From Amorphophallus konjac (Eukaryota; Streptophyta; Magnoliopsida; Alismatales; Araceae), in NCBI GenBank assembly GCA_022559845.1, contig CM040125.1, positions 199,494,102 to 199,558,101 on the forward strand: a stretch of DNA of 64,000 bases, written 5' to 3'. This document shows, in pieces, positions 31,250 to 41,905 of this stretch. Position 1 is the stretch's first letter. Each line of letters begins with the position of its first letter. The translations under genes and the position numbers were made by a program. Below the pieces are notes generated by a model. It saw only the letters and a list, made by a program, of their open reading frames with translations, did no database searches and was not told the origin of the DNA.

Positions 31250-34200
31250 ATGGCCAACTACTTAGCCTACTCACCAACCTTGAATTTCATTCTAGATGGG
31301 GACATTACCTTTGACGGATCACATTCTAGTGATTATCTTAGGTGGGAAACTACCATGGAAAGATATTTTGAACGGACTTGGGTATATGGACCCGCGAGAG
31401 TCCGCAAGGCCAAGGGACGATTTCGGGGTCAAGCCAAGAGTAAATGGGCAAACATAGAGGGATTAAGAAGGGTTAGGAGGGAAGAGCCCATTTCTTCGTG
31501 GGATGATATGAAGAAGGAACTTAGGAAGATCTACATCCCAAAATATTCCCAACCCTCCTACTCGAACACCCCAAGCCCGAGGAGCACTACCACTCCTCCA
31601 TCCTCACCCGACCAATTTGAGACCGACCTTTGGTCTCCACCCCCACCAATCCCAACAAATCACCTCTCAACCATCATAACTACACTTCGCAACGAAGTCC
31701 TCTCCCTTAAGACCCTAATAAACCAAACATCCACCTCTCCACCTAATCCCATGAGGGCCCCCATACCCCAACCAAAACCCCCTTCCCTAACCTACGCTAG
31801 TCAAGCCCCTTTAGCTCCCACTTCCACCCCAAACGATCCTAAGGGCAAGAGACCCCTAATTGACCCAATCCCCTCCATGATGACCACCACTCGACCAACC
31901 CTCACCATTCAAAACCAAGTGGACACCGTGTCCACCCCTCCACCTAGGCCCATGATTGTCACCACCCTCCAATCCAGAAGCTCCCACCAAATCCCTACCC
32001 CACAAAACCCCTTGGTCCCCACCACCACCCCTCCCTTGTCCCCGAAAAAGGACATTCCCCCCAAAACCAATCAACCCAAGCCACCCCAACCAACCCATCT
32101 CCCACTCCCTACCCCAAAAGTCCAAAGTCCTAGGCTTCCACTACTTCCCCTCCCTATCCAAGCCAAAGTTTCCCATCACCCACCACCCCGGGTACACCAT
32201 GCACCAACCATCATCACCCCACCCCCAATAGACCTTCCCATTCCCTTGAGAAAGGAGACCACAACCATCCACATGGGAGTAGATGAACCCATCCCCATCA
32301 TTGAGGAAACCCAAGTTCATATCCGTGGTAAGGAAGAATCACAAATGTCCCCTAGCTTGGACCCCCAAGAGCCACAAGCCTTCACAAATAGCACCATAAT
32401 CATAGATGGGCCCCTAGCTAGATGGCTAAAGGAGAGACCACTTCACCTCATCGTGTCCTATGTTTACCCACCCATGGAGAAAAACCTTCACATTGTACCC
32501 ATTTACTCCTATCACACCATAATCCAAACATCCTACCAAGTGGAAACCTTAGAGGATCTTCTTAAGGGCGTAGCATGGCAAATTGAGTTCACTAGCATGT
32601 TGACCCCTATGGCCAAACCACCTAGGAGCCTTGGCCTCCTACACCTATGCATAGGGTCTATCACCTCGATTTGCACCATTGGTTGCTACACTAGTGACCT
32701 CCTTCTATTCCTCCCTACACCCGATGAGCCCAACCTTCTCCTCGATTTAGAGCTTCTTATCTCGGGTAGAAAGCATAGTCCTCCATTCATGGCCGACCAT
32801 CCCACCAAAAACTTTGGCCCGATCACTTTACTAGAGGAGGAGAATCCACCATCAAGGGGTTGTGAGGACCAAAAGGACCTAGGGTTCCTCTCCTTAGGTG
32901 ACCCTTACCATGACCCCTTCGATCCCTTCCTATACCCACCCATTAAGATCCCAAACACTTTGTTCGGCCAACCCACTAGAAAACTTGGCCCACTTACCTT
33001 GGAGGAGGATGACTCACAATTTGGGAACCTTGAAGACATAGAGTGCCTCCCTCTAGGAAGACCTTTCTATGACCCCTTTGATCGCTTCCTATGGGAGTCT
33101 AGTTCCCCATGTAACCCAACCATCTTACCCACCACCCACCCTTTCCTACCCTCACCCATCATATTGGGCCAAACCAATCTCATCCATGACCCGGGTTACA
33201 CCTTGGGAGCCAAGACCTTGGGCCACATATCCCTAGGTAATAAGGTTGTGCCCCACCCCATGATGACCACCTTCTTAGATCCATTCGATCCGTTCCAATG
33301 GGAATTCAAAGGTTGTCCCACCCCTATACACATGGAAGTCACTTTTGGGAAAAGTATGCATGTGTCTAGGCTTTCCACACCCCTTGGCATGAACACTATG
33401 TTGGGTCCATTCATTCATATCACCCACATGTCAAGTAGAAAGCATGAGTGGTCCAAATTTGGATGTAGTGGTCCACCTTCATTCATCATGGGTCTTAAGC
33501 ATATCAAAGGCATCTACGGATTTCCGGGTCCCCCGACATGCATCACCACTTTGCATGATAGATTCACATATGGTTGCCCCGGTCCACCTAAGCCCACCAA
33601 AGTCTACATGACAACATTGCATGATAAGTCCACATATGGTTGTCCCGGCCCACCAAGGCTCATCAAGGTCCATATGGCATCATGGCATAAATGGTCTATA
33701 TATGGTTGTCCAGGTCCACCCATAACCACTAGAAGGTCAGCACTCACAAATTTGCATGAGGAAATCCGCAAGCACATTAGCATAAAAAATGAGGCTTATA
33801 AAAGGTTGGCTGACTCTCACCGACGTCACTTAGAGTTCCAAGAGGGTGACTTTGTGATGGTAAGGACGGAGAGGCTCTCCCCAGGAGCCAACTCTAAGTT
33901 GAGGCCACGTGGGACTGGTCCCTTCCAGGTTTTGAGGCGCATTGATGCAAATGCTTATTGGTTAGATCTCCCTGAGGACTATGGGGTAAGTCCAACATTC
34001 AATGTCGCCGACTTAGTGCCATACAAGGGCCCCACGGTGGTACCTAGTGAGGAGATTGAGCCTACTTCTTCCTTTGAGAGAGCACCCACCCGTGAGGAGA
34101 GTCCACTAGCCAAGAGAGCTCAGCGCGAACGCATTGAACGAATATTGGATGAGCAGGTCACTACCACCCGGAGCAAGGTATATGAGCGCTATCTCGTCAG

Positions 34201-34408
34201 GTGGAAGGATCGGCCTCCTTCGGAAGACTCAGGGGTGAGTCGGGAGGACCTCCAGCGGTTGGATCCGGACCTCCTCAAGCGGTACCTTAGCCGGATGGAC
34301 CCTTACTCGACGGAGTCGAGCTCTTCGCGGCCCAGGGGATTTGATGGAGGCATCACCCACGATTCCCTTTGGCTCGGGTCCACTTCTTCACACTCGGGAG
34401 CTGGTTGA
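31250..34408 (+). CDS. Fusion protein of about 1052 aa: gag-like start, unknown domain, GCPGPP repeats, integrase tail, chromodomain
   Basis: The ATG at 31250 is the first within the internal region; the frame is open to a TGA 67 bp inside the 3' LTR. Residues about 20-105 resemble a gypsy Gag start (FDGSHSSDYLRWETTMERYFE, then SSWDDMKKELRKIYIP). Residues 105-375 are very Pro/Thr-rich. Residues about 378-500 hold a domain shared with the 360-aa proteins at 11934 and 15910 (YSYHTIIQTSYQVETLEDLL, GSITSICTIGCYTSDLLLFL, TPDEPN). Then come three DPFD motifs and, at about 735-825, five GCPGPP-type repeats. From about 830 comes a gypsy integrase tail (EFQEGDFVMVRTERLSPG, TGPFQVLRRID), then a chromodomain-like end (VYERYLVRWKDRPPSE). 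No catalytic domain remains. The intact frame suggests recent use. Function unknown; chromatin targeting by the tail is an inference. Confidence 0.85.
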   Translation: MANYLAYSPTLNFILDGDITFDGSHSSDYLRWETTMERYFERTWVYGPARVRKAKGRFRGQAKSKWANIEGLRRVRREEPISSWDDMKKELRKIYIPKYSQPSYSNTPSPRSTTTPPSSPDQFETDLWSPPPPIPTNHLSTIITTLRNEVLSLKTLINQTSTSPPNPMRAPIPQPKPPSLTYASQAPLAPTSTPNDPKGKRPLIDPIPSMMTTTRPTLTIQNQVDTVSTPPPRPMIVTTLQSRSSHQIPTPQNPLVPTTTPPLSPKKDIPPKTNQPKPPQPTHLPLPTPKVQSPRLPLLPLPIQAKVSHHPPPRVHHAPTIITPPPIDLPIPLRKETTTIHMGVDEPIPIIEETQVHIRGKEESQMSPSLDPQEPQAFTNSTIIIDGPLARWLKERPLHLIVSYVYPPMEKNLHIVPIYSYHTIIQTSYQVETLEDLLKGVAWQIEFTSMLTPMAKPPRSLGLLHLCIGSITSICTIGCYTSDLLLFLPTPDEPNLLLDLELLISGRKHSPPFMADHPTKNFGPITLLEEENPPSRGCEDQKDLGFLSLGDPYHDPFDPFLYPPIKIPNTLFGQPTRKLGPLTLEEDDSQFGNLEDIECLPLGRPFYDPFDRFLWESSSPCNPTILPTTHPFLPSPIILGQTNLIHDPGYTLGAKTLGHISLGNKVVPHPMMTTFLDPFDPFQWEFKGCPTPIHMEVTFGKSMHVSRLSTPLGMNTMLGPFIHITHMSSRKHEWSKFGCSGPPSFIMGLKHIKGIYGFPGPPTCITTLHDRFTYGCPGPPKPTKVYMTTLHDKSTYGCPGPPRLIKVHMASWHKWSIYGCPGPPITTRRSALTNLHEEIRKHISIKNEAYKRLADSHRRHLEFQEGDFVMVRTERLSPGANSKLRPRGTGPFQVLRRIDANAYWLDLPEDYGVSPTFNVADLVPYKGPTVVPSEEIEPTSSFERAPTREESPLAKRAQRERIERILDEQVTTTRSKVYERYLVRWKDRPPSEDSGVSREDLQRLDPDLLKRYLSRMDPYSTESSSSRPRGFDGGITHDSLWLGSTSSHSGAG

Positions 34409-36703
34409 GTTTTGGCCTCACTTTAAGGCCCCTTATCCATTTTGTAGCTTTCCTTTGAGTCATTTTGATGTATTTTTATTTTATTTGAGTCATTTCCCTA
34501 GGTCTTGCATTTATTTTCCTAAGATTGTGTGTCATTAGATGATGTAATGTGCTAATTGGGCCCAATTCATTGGACTAGGCCCATGTGCACCCCTTCCACC
34601 TTCGGTTATTTGCTATTGAGTCTTTTGTCATGGACTTTTGTAGAAATGTGGGTTTCCTATATATAGGACCCCATTTCCCCCATTTGAAGGTAATGAATGA
34701 ATGAATGAATGAATGAATGAGTTAAACTTGCCATTTGAGTTCAAATTGGAGTGATTCCTCTAGTTTTTGGGTGAGATACCCTAGGGGAGAGATTCCCCAC
34801 CCATTCTCCTCTTAATCTCTCTATTTCACCCCTCTTTCTCTCTCCTCCAACCCCAATTTCAAATTTTCTTCTCTCTCCTCTCCTCTCAACCACCTCCACT
34901 AGCTACCCACCTCATTTAATACCCCTCCACTTCCCCAAGTTACCATTACTCCACTCCCATAGTCCCTAGGTGGCATCTTCCCCATTCCAACACCTTTCTC
35001 CACCTTCTCACCAAATCTACCCCATTCCAATACAAACTCTCCACTTCCCCACATAATCACCCACCTTCCAAGGCCATTTCAAATTTGAAATCCACACTCC
35101 CTCCACCCACTTGTTCCCCCTCACCTTCCCCCCTCTCCCTCCAAGCCCCAAATTCGTATCTCCTCTCTCACCCACAGAAAACACCCCCTTCCAGCTCCCA
35201 TTCTATCCCTCCCTCACCTTGAAACACCCCATCCTAGACCCCCTCACAGCCCGGGCTTTCCCCACACTCATCCACCCCCATTTCCTCTCCCATATACCCC
35301 ATTTCCCCCCCATCATCTTCAACCTACCGTTTCAGCTGACAACCTGCAGAAGTGTACCATCTTACAGCGGCGACCACGGCTTCCTCCCGATGAGTTTGCA
35401 GACCCAAGAGGCATCCATGGAAGCGGCTACCTGTCTTCTTCGCAACGATCGAGGTCTCATCCCCATCGGAGATCGGTGCTGCTGTGGAGGTCTATTCTTC
35501 CCCGACCGCGCAGTTCTGCTCCGGCTGAGGATCTGAACCGGACTAAAAGCTCGGCCACGACAAACCTTGGACGAACCAGCCCCGAAGCTCTTCTACAAAT
35601 ATCTTCCTCCTCCAGTCTTCGTTCAGGATCAAGAAACGGAACCTCATTTGGCTGCCGGAGGAAGGAGTTACAAATTTTCTCCCCCGAGCTCTCCAGTCTT
35701 ATCTCCTGCAGTCTGCTCCAACCAGTGCCCACTCTTTAGGGTACACCGACTGCCCTCGACCTCTGATTGCATCCCTGTCACCTCTGGCTGAAAGCTACTT
35801 CGACCATGAAGACGTCGCCGCCAGTTTTGTGCTGATCGGAGTTCGGGAGGGTGCGTGGCGTCCTCTGCAACCTGCTGCCAGAAGTCTGCAACTGTGAGTC
35901 AGAAAACCTGATGTCCTGTTCCAACCTCTGCCCCAGTCAACAACGGTCTCAGAAGAAATTTAAGAAAATCTGAAGCGTTCCTGTCCCTGTTACGAAGCTT
36001 TTTCCGCCGGTCTCGCCATCAGAAAAATTCGTGAGAAGGATCTACAGCAACCACACCAACACACTGTCCCTGTTCGTAGACAACCGGCAGATTCGGCAAC
36101 CTCGCTTTATCGTCGTTCTTTACCATACTTTCCCCACCCCGCTTGGCCGGCTGAAGGCCCCTCCCTGCGGGAGGTAGTATTGTTGTATTCACATTAACCC
36201 CCACCCCAAGATCCCCCTCCTGCGAGAGGCGTAGTTTTGTACATGGTTTGAGCAGGTCAAGCTTCACCGCCGCGGCGTGTGGGGAACCACCGTCTCCCCG
36301 CTCACCCTCGTCTCCGACCGGGACCGGTTTCTTCAAACCGGTCGAGTAAGTGCCTCATCCTAGCTCATTAGTGTTGCTCTTTCAATATTTACTTCATGCG
36401 CCGCTGAATTTGCGAGGGAGCGCCCGATCCTCAAGTCCATGACTTAAGAGTGATCGCCGTGGGATAGTGTGAACCGGTGCCCTTGTGCACTTTGTCGGCC
36501 CCAATTGAATTGGGCATCCAAACCTTGGGAGTCAAACCTTGGCCTTGCTGGCCCTCTACCAGCAAGGGCCCTTTCCCATACCTCACACTTGGCATCACCA
36601 AGTCACTCCGGGTATAGAGTGCGACGGGAGAGCGGTGGCCCTTAAGGCCCATTTGAATGCTTAATTGTGCTTGTTTGCCTAAGTCCGAGGTCGTGTCACA
36701 TCA
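34342..36703 (+). repeat. 3' LTR of the gag/chromodomain element
   Basis: Near-identical to 28788-31140 apart from scattered substitutions and the gaat repeat length. The ORF of the internal region ends inside it. Confidence 0.94.
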
Positions 36704-36708
36704 CTGAC
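36704..36708. other. Target-site duplication, right copy (ctgac)
   Basis: Follows the 3' LTR; pairs with ccgac at 28783-28787. Confidence 0.75.
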
Positions 36709-37685
36709 TATTGCAACTGCAGCGGCTAAAGGGGCCTCCATGGTGACAACATCTTTGCCCGCCCTTTGAGGTGAGGCTACAATAGCCGTATCGGCAATGA
36801 AAGGCGCTTGTTCCTCTTGAGCAGTCTCACTGGCCACTAAACGAGGAGAGCCCTCTATGACCGACAAAGCTTTAATGATATCGGCCTCATCTGCAATAAT
36901 CTCTCCTGCTTCTATGTCTGGAGGACCACTTGGCGATGGCAATAATTCTGCGCCGGCCACCAAGGCTTGAGCCCTTGCAACCCCGGTCGGAGCGCCACCT
37001 TCGGCCGTCATGTCAGGCTCCCTTGAGGTCGCTGCAGCAGCATAGGTCCGTGGAAGCCGCAGGGCAATGGGCCGCACAACTAGTGGGAAGGCCGACTGAC
37101 CCATATCCACGTCTGGAAGGGGTATGCGGATCATTATAGCTGGCGGTACCACCTCAGCCTGCATTCCATATATGTACATCAGCCAACTGGCTTGAAAATT
37201 AAAAGAAGTGCTGCAAGCGGGAATCAGAATACTTCCTACCTCAACCGGCACTACATTTAGGCCTCCAAAAGTGGCCTCTGAAAATTCTGGCCCTTCCCCT
37301 GCAGTCGGGTACGATGCCCCGTACTCGGCTCCCAATAGCCTCGGAGGGCTGAACGTCGGCAGATCGCTCTCGTAAGCTGAAGAAGCCCCGGCGTCCTCAG
37401 CCTCGGTGTCGACCATGGGGAATCCCTCATCATCGCCAGAGCCGCCACCATAATCAACTTGTTCAAAGGAGGAGGACTCTTCTGCTTGTTCTCGGACCTC
37501 CGGCACCTGAGCGGGAACCGTGCCGCTGAGAGGAGGCCCTCTATCCAGAACCTCCTCGGCGATCGCCATCTCGGGAACATACAGCAGTGGAATATCCAGA
37601 GGCCGGTCCCCCGGAAGCCCTTGCTCTCCGATGACAACCCCTGCCGAGGCACCGACCTCAGGGAGCAGCGTGGGTCGAACATCGA

Positions 37686-37768
37686 CTGGAATTGAAAGAC
37701 AATAAATGGTCAAGACCCGACTGAAACCACAATATGCCACCAAGCTCTATCGGCACGATGCAAATTAC
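37686..37768 (-). other. Predicted intron 3 of the antisense gene (83 bp)
   Basis: Minus-strand donor gtaatttg, acceptor tttcaattccag. Splicing joins G to TC in one Val codon and keeps the frame. Confidence 0.7.
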
Positions 37769-37906
37769 CTTCTATTTCTCGATGGGGTGTCGGTGAGGGA
37801 AAGTCACCCTCAGCCGAGGGCGAGGGGGCTTCCTCCTCTCTCTCCCCAGCAGCAGCTCCGGTTGCCGCCTCCAACCCAACAGCGGCGGAGGTAGTGCCAC
37901 CAGCCA

Positions 37907-37975
37907 CTAAAAGGAAGGATGATCAGCCAGGGCGGGAGAAATAAACAAACAAGCCATGCAATAATAAGAAGTCAC
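37907..37975 (-). other. Predicted intron 2 of the antisense gene (69 bp)
   Basis: Donor gtgacttc, a ctgat branch-like word, acceptor ccttccttttag. Reading on without splicing reaches a stop at 37923. Splicing joins G to TG (Val) and keeps the frame. It is short for a plant intron. Confidence 0.65.
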
Positions 37976-38284
37976 CTTCGCCCTCGGGCCCTTGCATCCA
38001 GGCGGCCTCAAATTCGGAGAATGATGGAACCCGAGGAAGGGGAACCATAGACTCCTCTTCAGTAGCCTTCCTCCGACGTGCCCGAGTAGCATGGGACTCT
38101 GCCCTCTTGGCTTTCTTGGCCCTACTGATGGCCTCCCTGACCTGGGACCTGGTCCGCTTCCGTGAGTCCCCAGGGGGTAATGGTGTCGTGGTCGGAGCCG
38201 GCTCTGGAATATTAAAATATGAAGGCTTCTCCGCCTTAGATATCAACTCCCTACAGTGTCGGGTCGCTCCCATAGAAAGGTGAG

Positions 38285-38365
38285 CTGCAAAAACACATAA
38301 GTAAGAAGATGCACACTGAATATAGAAGAAGCAGCTGCAGGGCTGAAGAAGAAGACACGCATTAC
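38285..38365 (-). other. Predicted intron 1 of the antisense gene (81 bp)
   Basis: Donor gtaatgcg, acceptor gtgtttttgcag, T-rich. Its length is a multiple of three and it holds no stop, so the unspliced frame stays open too. The encoded run of Leu/Cys/Phe residues is unlike its neighbours, which supports an intron. Confidence 0.6.
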
Positions 38366-41300
38366 CTGGCAGCCCGGTGTATCGGGGACTAAGCGGCCAG
38401 TAAAGCAGTGCTGGCGCCTTGTCCTGAGAAGCCGCCTCACGGATGAGCCAGCACACATCACCGATTGTTTCACTTTTTTCCGTCAGTTGAGCCAAATCCT
38501 CATGGCCACGGGATGACAAGTGATGATATAAGCTCAAGTGGTCGAAGCCCCAGCCGTCGACATACTTAAAAGATATGAGGAGCTGATGGTCCCGGATGGC
38601 TTCTAGTGGATCAGAAATTGAAAGCCCATGGGAATGAAGCAGGGCGAATATCCAGGGGGTGTTGGAATATAAGTCAGCCCGCCTGTCTTCCCTCCCGATG
38701 AAGGTCCGATAGGGATGAAAACGGTCGATTTCTGGGCACCAGCTCGCCACACTAGGAAGAGGTTCTTCCACCGGAAGGGGGATTGTCTGAAGAGCAATCC
38801 GGTCACTGCTAACCCGGTACAGCCCCCAGAGAGTCTTGATATAATCATCCCTCTGGATCTCTGGCATCTTCGGGTCAGCTCGGGATGACTTGCCCTTCGC
38901 AGCTTTCCTGGCTTCTACATATGCCATCACCTCGGTGTTGGACCAGGATTTCAGCCTCTTCAAGTAGGCTGGATCAACATCCAAAACAGGCTCCCGCTGC
39001 GAATCTAGGAAATGACGCTCGACGCTATGCCAGCAGTCTTTCCGGAAGTTCCGATAGAAGCCCGTTCGCGCATTCCACCACTTGATGAAGTCTGGAGTCA
39101 CTCGGGGAAGACGGGTCAGGGTTGGCACCCTGAATGACACGTCCTCCCGATGATGGAAGTAGTCCCACCATCCACGGGCTTCGTCCATAGCCATCTGACC
39201 AGCCCGATGTCTATTCGGCAGATTGAATCGGGCTGAAAAAGAAGGAATTTGTTGGTCGTACCCAAAATTCTGGCTGAAACGAAAGGGATAGTACGGCTCC
39301 AGCCACAGTAAGCCGCTCTTCCTGAAGACAAGAACACTGGGACGAATAGACAGCGCCCACTCAACCAGTTCCGGCTCCAAGATGGGCCTTGTGCTCTTCG
39401 ACCCGGTCAGCTGATGAATAAATTCCTCTGTCTCAAATAATCGGCATTGCCGCATCCTGTTGACAAGAGGGCTAGAGCTGGCAACCAAGCTCCAAAAGTG
39501 CAGAACGCCAGGGGAATCTGTTGGAACTGTAGTCAACTTCCCCCGAATGGTGAAAAGTTGATCCGCCAGTGAGGACGGTTCGGCACTGGCAAATTCGATC
39601 ATCCGCGGCAAAGGATGATCTGACTGCATTGACCGGGGAGCTTCTTCAGGAAATAGGGTGCAGACCCAGGCATTAAAAAGGTGGATGGGACCAACTGTCC
39701 GCGAATTGCTGGGAATGCGCGACTTGTGCAAATCCCCCAACATTTTATATATGAGGCACAGAGCCACAGGGCATAGGGACAGCTTCGTCCCCCAGGCCAT
39801 CAAGCAGGCTGGGTAAATAGCCTCCGGTCTGATTACTGTCTCGTCCCCTTGAGGGAGGGCAAACGAACAAAGCCAGTAAGTCAGATACGCAGCACAATGT
39901 GTAACTGCATCAACTCCTGTGGGATTCGGGCCGGCCTGCCGCCCTCTCCCTGAGGCAACGGGATATGTCGCTTGGCGTCGAGCCCTTTTCTTCCGTGCTA
40001 CCGCCGTCGGAACCACCGTGGGGAAGTCCTCGTACTGCTGCTCCCCACCGAAGAAATATTGGAGCCACGTGCCCATCCGTACGCGCCTCTTTTCGCCAAG
40101 CTTCCGTGCCTCTCGCGAATCAAGCGTCAGGCGCAGCAGGGTGCGATAGGCCTTCATCAGATAACGGTAGGCGAAGCCCGTGAAATATCTGCCTTCCCCA
40201 TCCGTCTGGTCTTTCAGCCAGTCTGGAAAACAAACTTCTTCATACGGCTCCCCGTCTATGGGCAAGCCTCTCAGCTGGGAAAGACTCCAGAGGTCCAGGG
40301 AAGTCTCACCCTCTGCAGTGTAAAAAGTGTTGTATTCTGGGCAGAAGACTTTGATCATCCCGCAGCACAGACCTCGGGAGATCGGGTACCTATACCTTGA
40401 AGCATATACACTCTGGTATACAACCGCATGCACCAGGATGGGGGCGTACTGCCGCAACACGAAGTCTGTAAATTCAACTGCCCCCGTTCTGAAGGCATGA
40501 GCGTCGGTGGCTTTGAGCTCTCCAAACCACGCCACTGAAATCTGATGTTTGAACCGGACCGCCAAGCAGTCTAAAAGAAAAGGCTCGTCTCGGTATCCCC
40601 AATGAAGCGGGGCGAGGAATAAACCGTACACGGGCTTCTCCCTGTCAACACGTCGGCAGTTTCGTTCCAGCGAGCTGGGGTATACTGCGGCGCTCTCGTC
40701 AGCATCCCAGCCTCGGGGGATAACTCCTGCACCCCGAGCACGGCTCCCAATTTCCTGGGCTCGCCCGGGATGTACATAGGCGTACTGTAAGTGACTGACT
40801 CAGCCAGGCTGTCTCGCTCCGCCAATAGGGCTCCTTCAGCTCGGCGGACCAGAATTAAATCACGCTTCCCGCCAAGGTTGAAGCGCTCCAGGAATGTCAT
40901 CAGGTGCTTATCTTTGGGATGGTCCCGTCTGATGTTGTCCCCTCGGTCATACCTGAACTGGTTGCCGTCGAGAATAAGTAGGCGACCACTTTCGACAGTA
41001 TCGGTCTCTGAGTCTGAGGATTCGGCCACCGTAGCCACACGTCTCAGCCCCCGATCAAGGGAATGCACGTTCCCCCAGGTCATAACTACCCGGGATGCAG
41101 AGGAAGATGATCCAGCTGCCATATTGTCTGCAAAGCAACGCCTAGAAAAGAACAAAACAAAAGTCAGAAATCAGTGGATCAAAACAATATTTCTGACAAA
41201 ATTTTGACAGCATCTCCTCAGCTCGAGGGTTTGCCAAAAAAAAAGCGGAAGCTGTCCACAAAGGGAGCAGCCCCTAAAAGCAGCCATAGGCATTAAGCCA

Positions 41301-41524
41301 AGGCCGAATGGGACACCCGAGGGATCTAGCTCCGAGGACAAGTCCTACAAAGAGCGTCCCGGGGCCCGAAGAACGGGTTCAAAACCCAAAGCACAGCAAC
41401 AGCTCAACTCACCAGCTCGCACAAGGCCTAGAGACCACTCGGCGCCGCGGGAGGAAGAGAAATGGAAGAGAGAGAAAGAAAAAATGATAAATGAGGATTG
41501 AAGAAGAAAAATGAAGAAGAAGCC

Positions 41525-41534
41525 CTTTTTATAA
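41525..41534 (-). promoter_or_regulatory. Probable TATA box of the antisense gene
   Basis: On the minus strand ccttataaaaaggg lies about 400 nt before the ATG at 41122. Upstream (higher coordinates) is the inverted GTTAAAACGGCGCG array. The leader between is purine/pyrimidine-biased and free of other genes. Confidence 0.6.
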
Positions 41535-41550
41535 GGGGGCTCCACCCCTA

Positions 41551-41760
41551 TTAAAACGGCGCGCCACAGAGCGCGCCGTTTTAACCCATTTGCGCCCCAT
41601 TTTAAGCGCTTTTGGGCGCCGTTTTAAGCGCTTTTGCGCGCCGTTTTAAGGGCTTTTGCGCGCCGGTGCTTGTGGCGCCGTTTTAACAAGTTTGCGCGCC
41701 GTTTTAACATCTGAAGCCCAACGGCGCGCCGCTTTAGGCCGCGCCGTTTTAGCCAATGGG
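41551..41760. promoter_or_regulatory. GCGCGCCGTTTTAA repeat array next to the antisense TATA box
   Basis: A perfect 14-bp inverted repeat (ttaaaacggcgcgc, 41551-41564; gcgcgccgttttaa, 41571-41584; six-base loop) is followed by about five more copies of g(c/g)gc(g)ccgttttaa up to about 41755, with spacers such as gcgctttt. It resembles the motif set in the Tat LTR. Confidence 0.65.
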
Positions 41761-41889
41761 GCGCCGTTCAAGCTTTCTACCTCGCCGGATTGGCCTCCGA
41801 AGCCGGAACTAAGTGCTATTCGGGCTTCTGTCAGCCGAACGAAGCTCATCCGTAGGCCTTGCCGCATTCCTGCCTCACTTGCACCGCCT

Positions 41890-41905
41890 ACGTCTGGGGG
41901 GCATT
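41890..41905 (+). other. Tat polypurine tract
   Basis: cgtctggggggcatt ends exactly at the start of the 3' LTR, where plus-strand DNA synthesis is primed. Confidence 0.8.

Larger units (their letters stand above)
28788..36703 (+). mobile_element. Non-autonomous gypsy-derived element with a fused gag/integrase-tail/chromodomain ORF
   Basis: LTRs 28788-31140 (2353 bp) and 34342-36703 (2362 bp) enclose 3.2 kb with a tRNA-Met primer site, one giant ORF (31250-34408) and a purine tract (aggggatt) before the 3' LTR. The LTRs are near-identical, so the insertion is young. Protease, RT, RNase H and the integrase core are absent, so it must use proteins of another element. It inserted into the last exon of the Tat antisense gene. 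A related LTR starts at 63143. Confidence 0.92.
28080..41122 (-). pseudogene. Antisense plant-mobile-domain gene of the Tat element, spliced, interrupted
   Basis: Read leftward from the ATG at 41122. The frame shifts once near 40715 and then stays open for over 900 codons. The N-terminal half matches the plant mobile domain (LSQLRGLPIDGEPYEEVCF near 40250-40310; HFWSLVASSSPLVNRM near 39460-39510), related to MAIN/MAIL1 and known as an accessory ORF of Tat elements. A basic nuclear-signal-like run (KRTRSQVREAISRAKKAKR, about 38085-38160) follows, then acidic sequence and a C-terminal coiled coil (about 28100-28400). Three likely introns, all phase 1, are at 38285-38365, 37907-37975 and 37686-37768. 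The last exon is split by the element at 28788-36703 and has one stop (TAG at 28614-28616). Spliced length is about 1,630 codons. Its role in the element is unknown. Confidence 0.8.
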
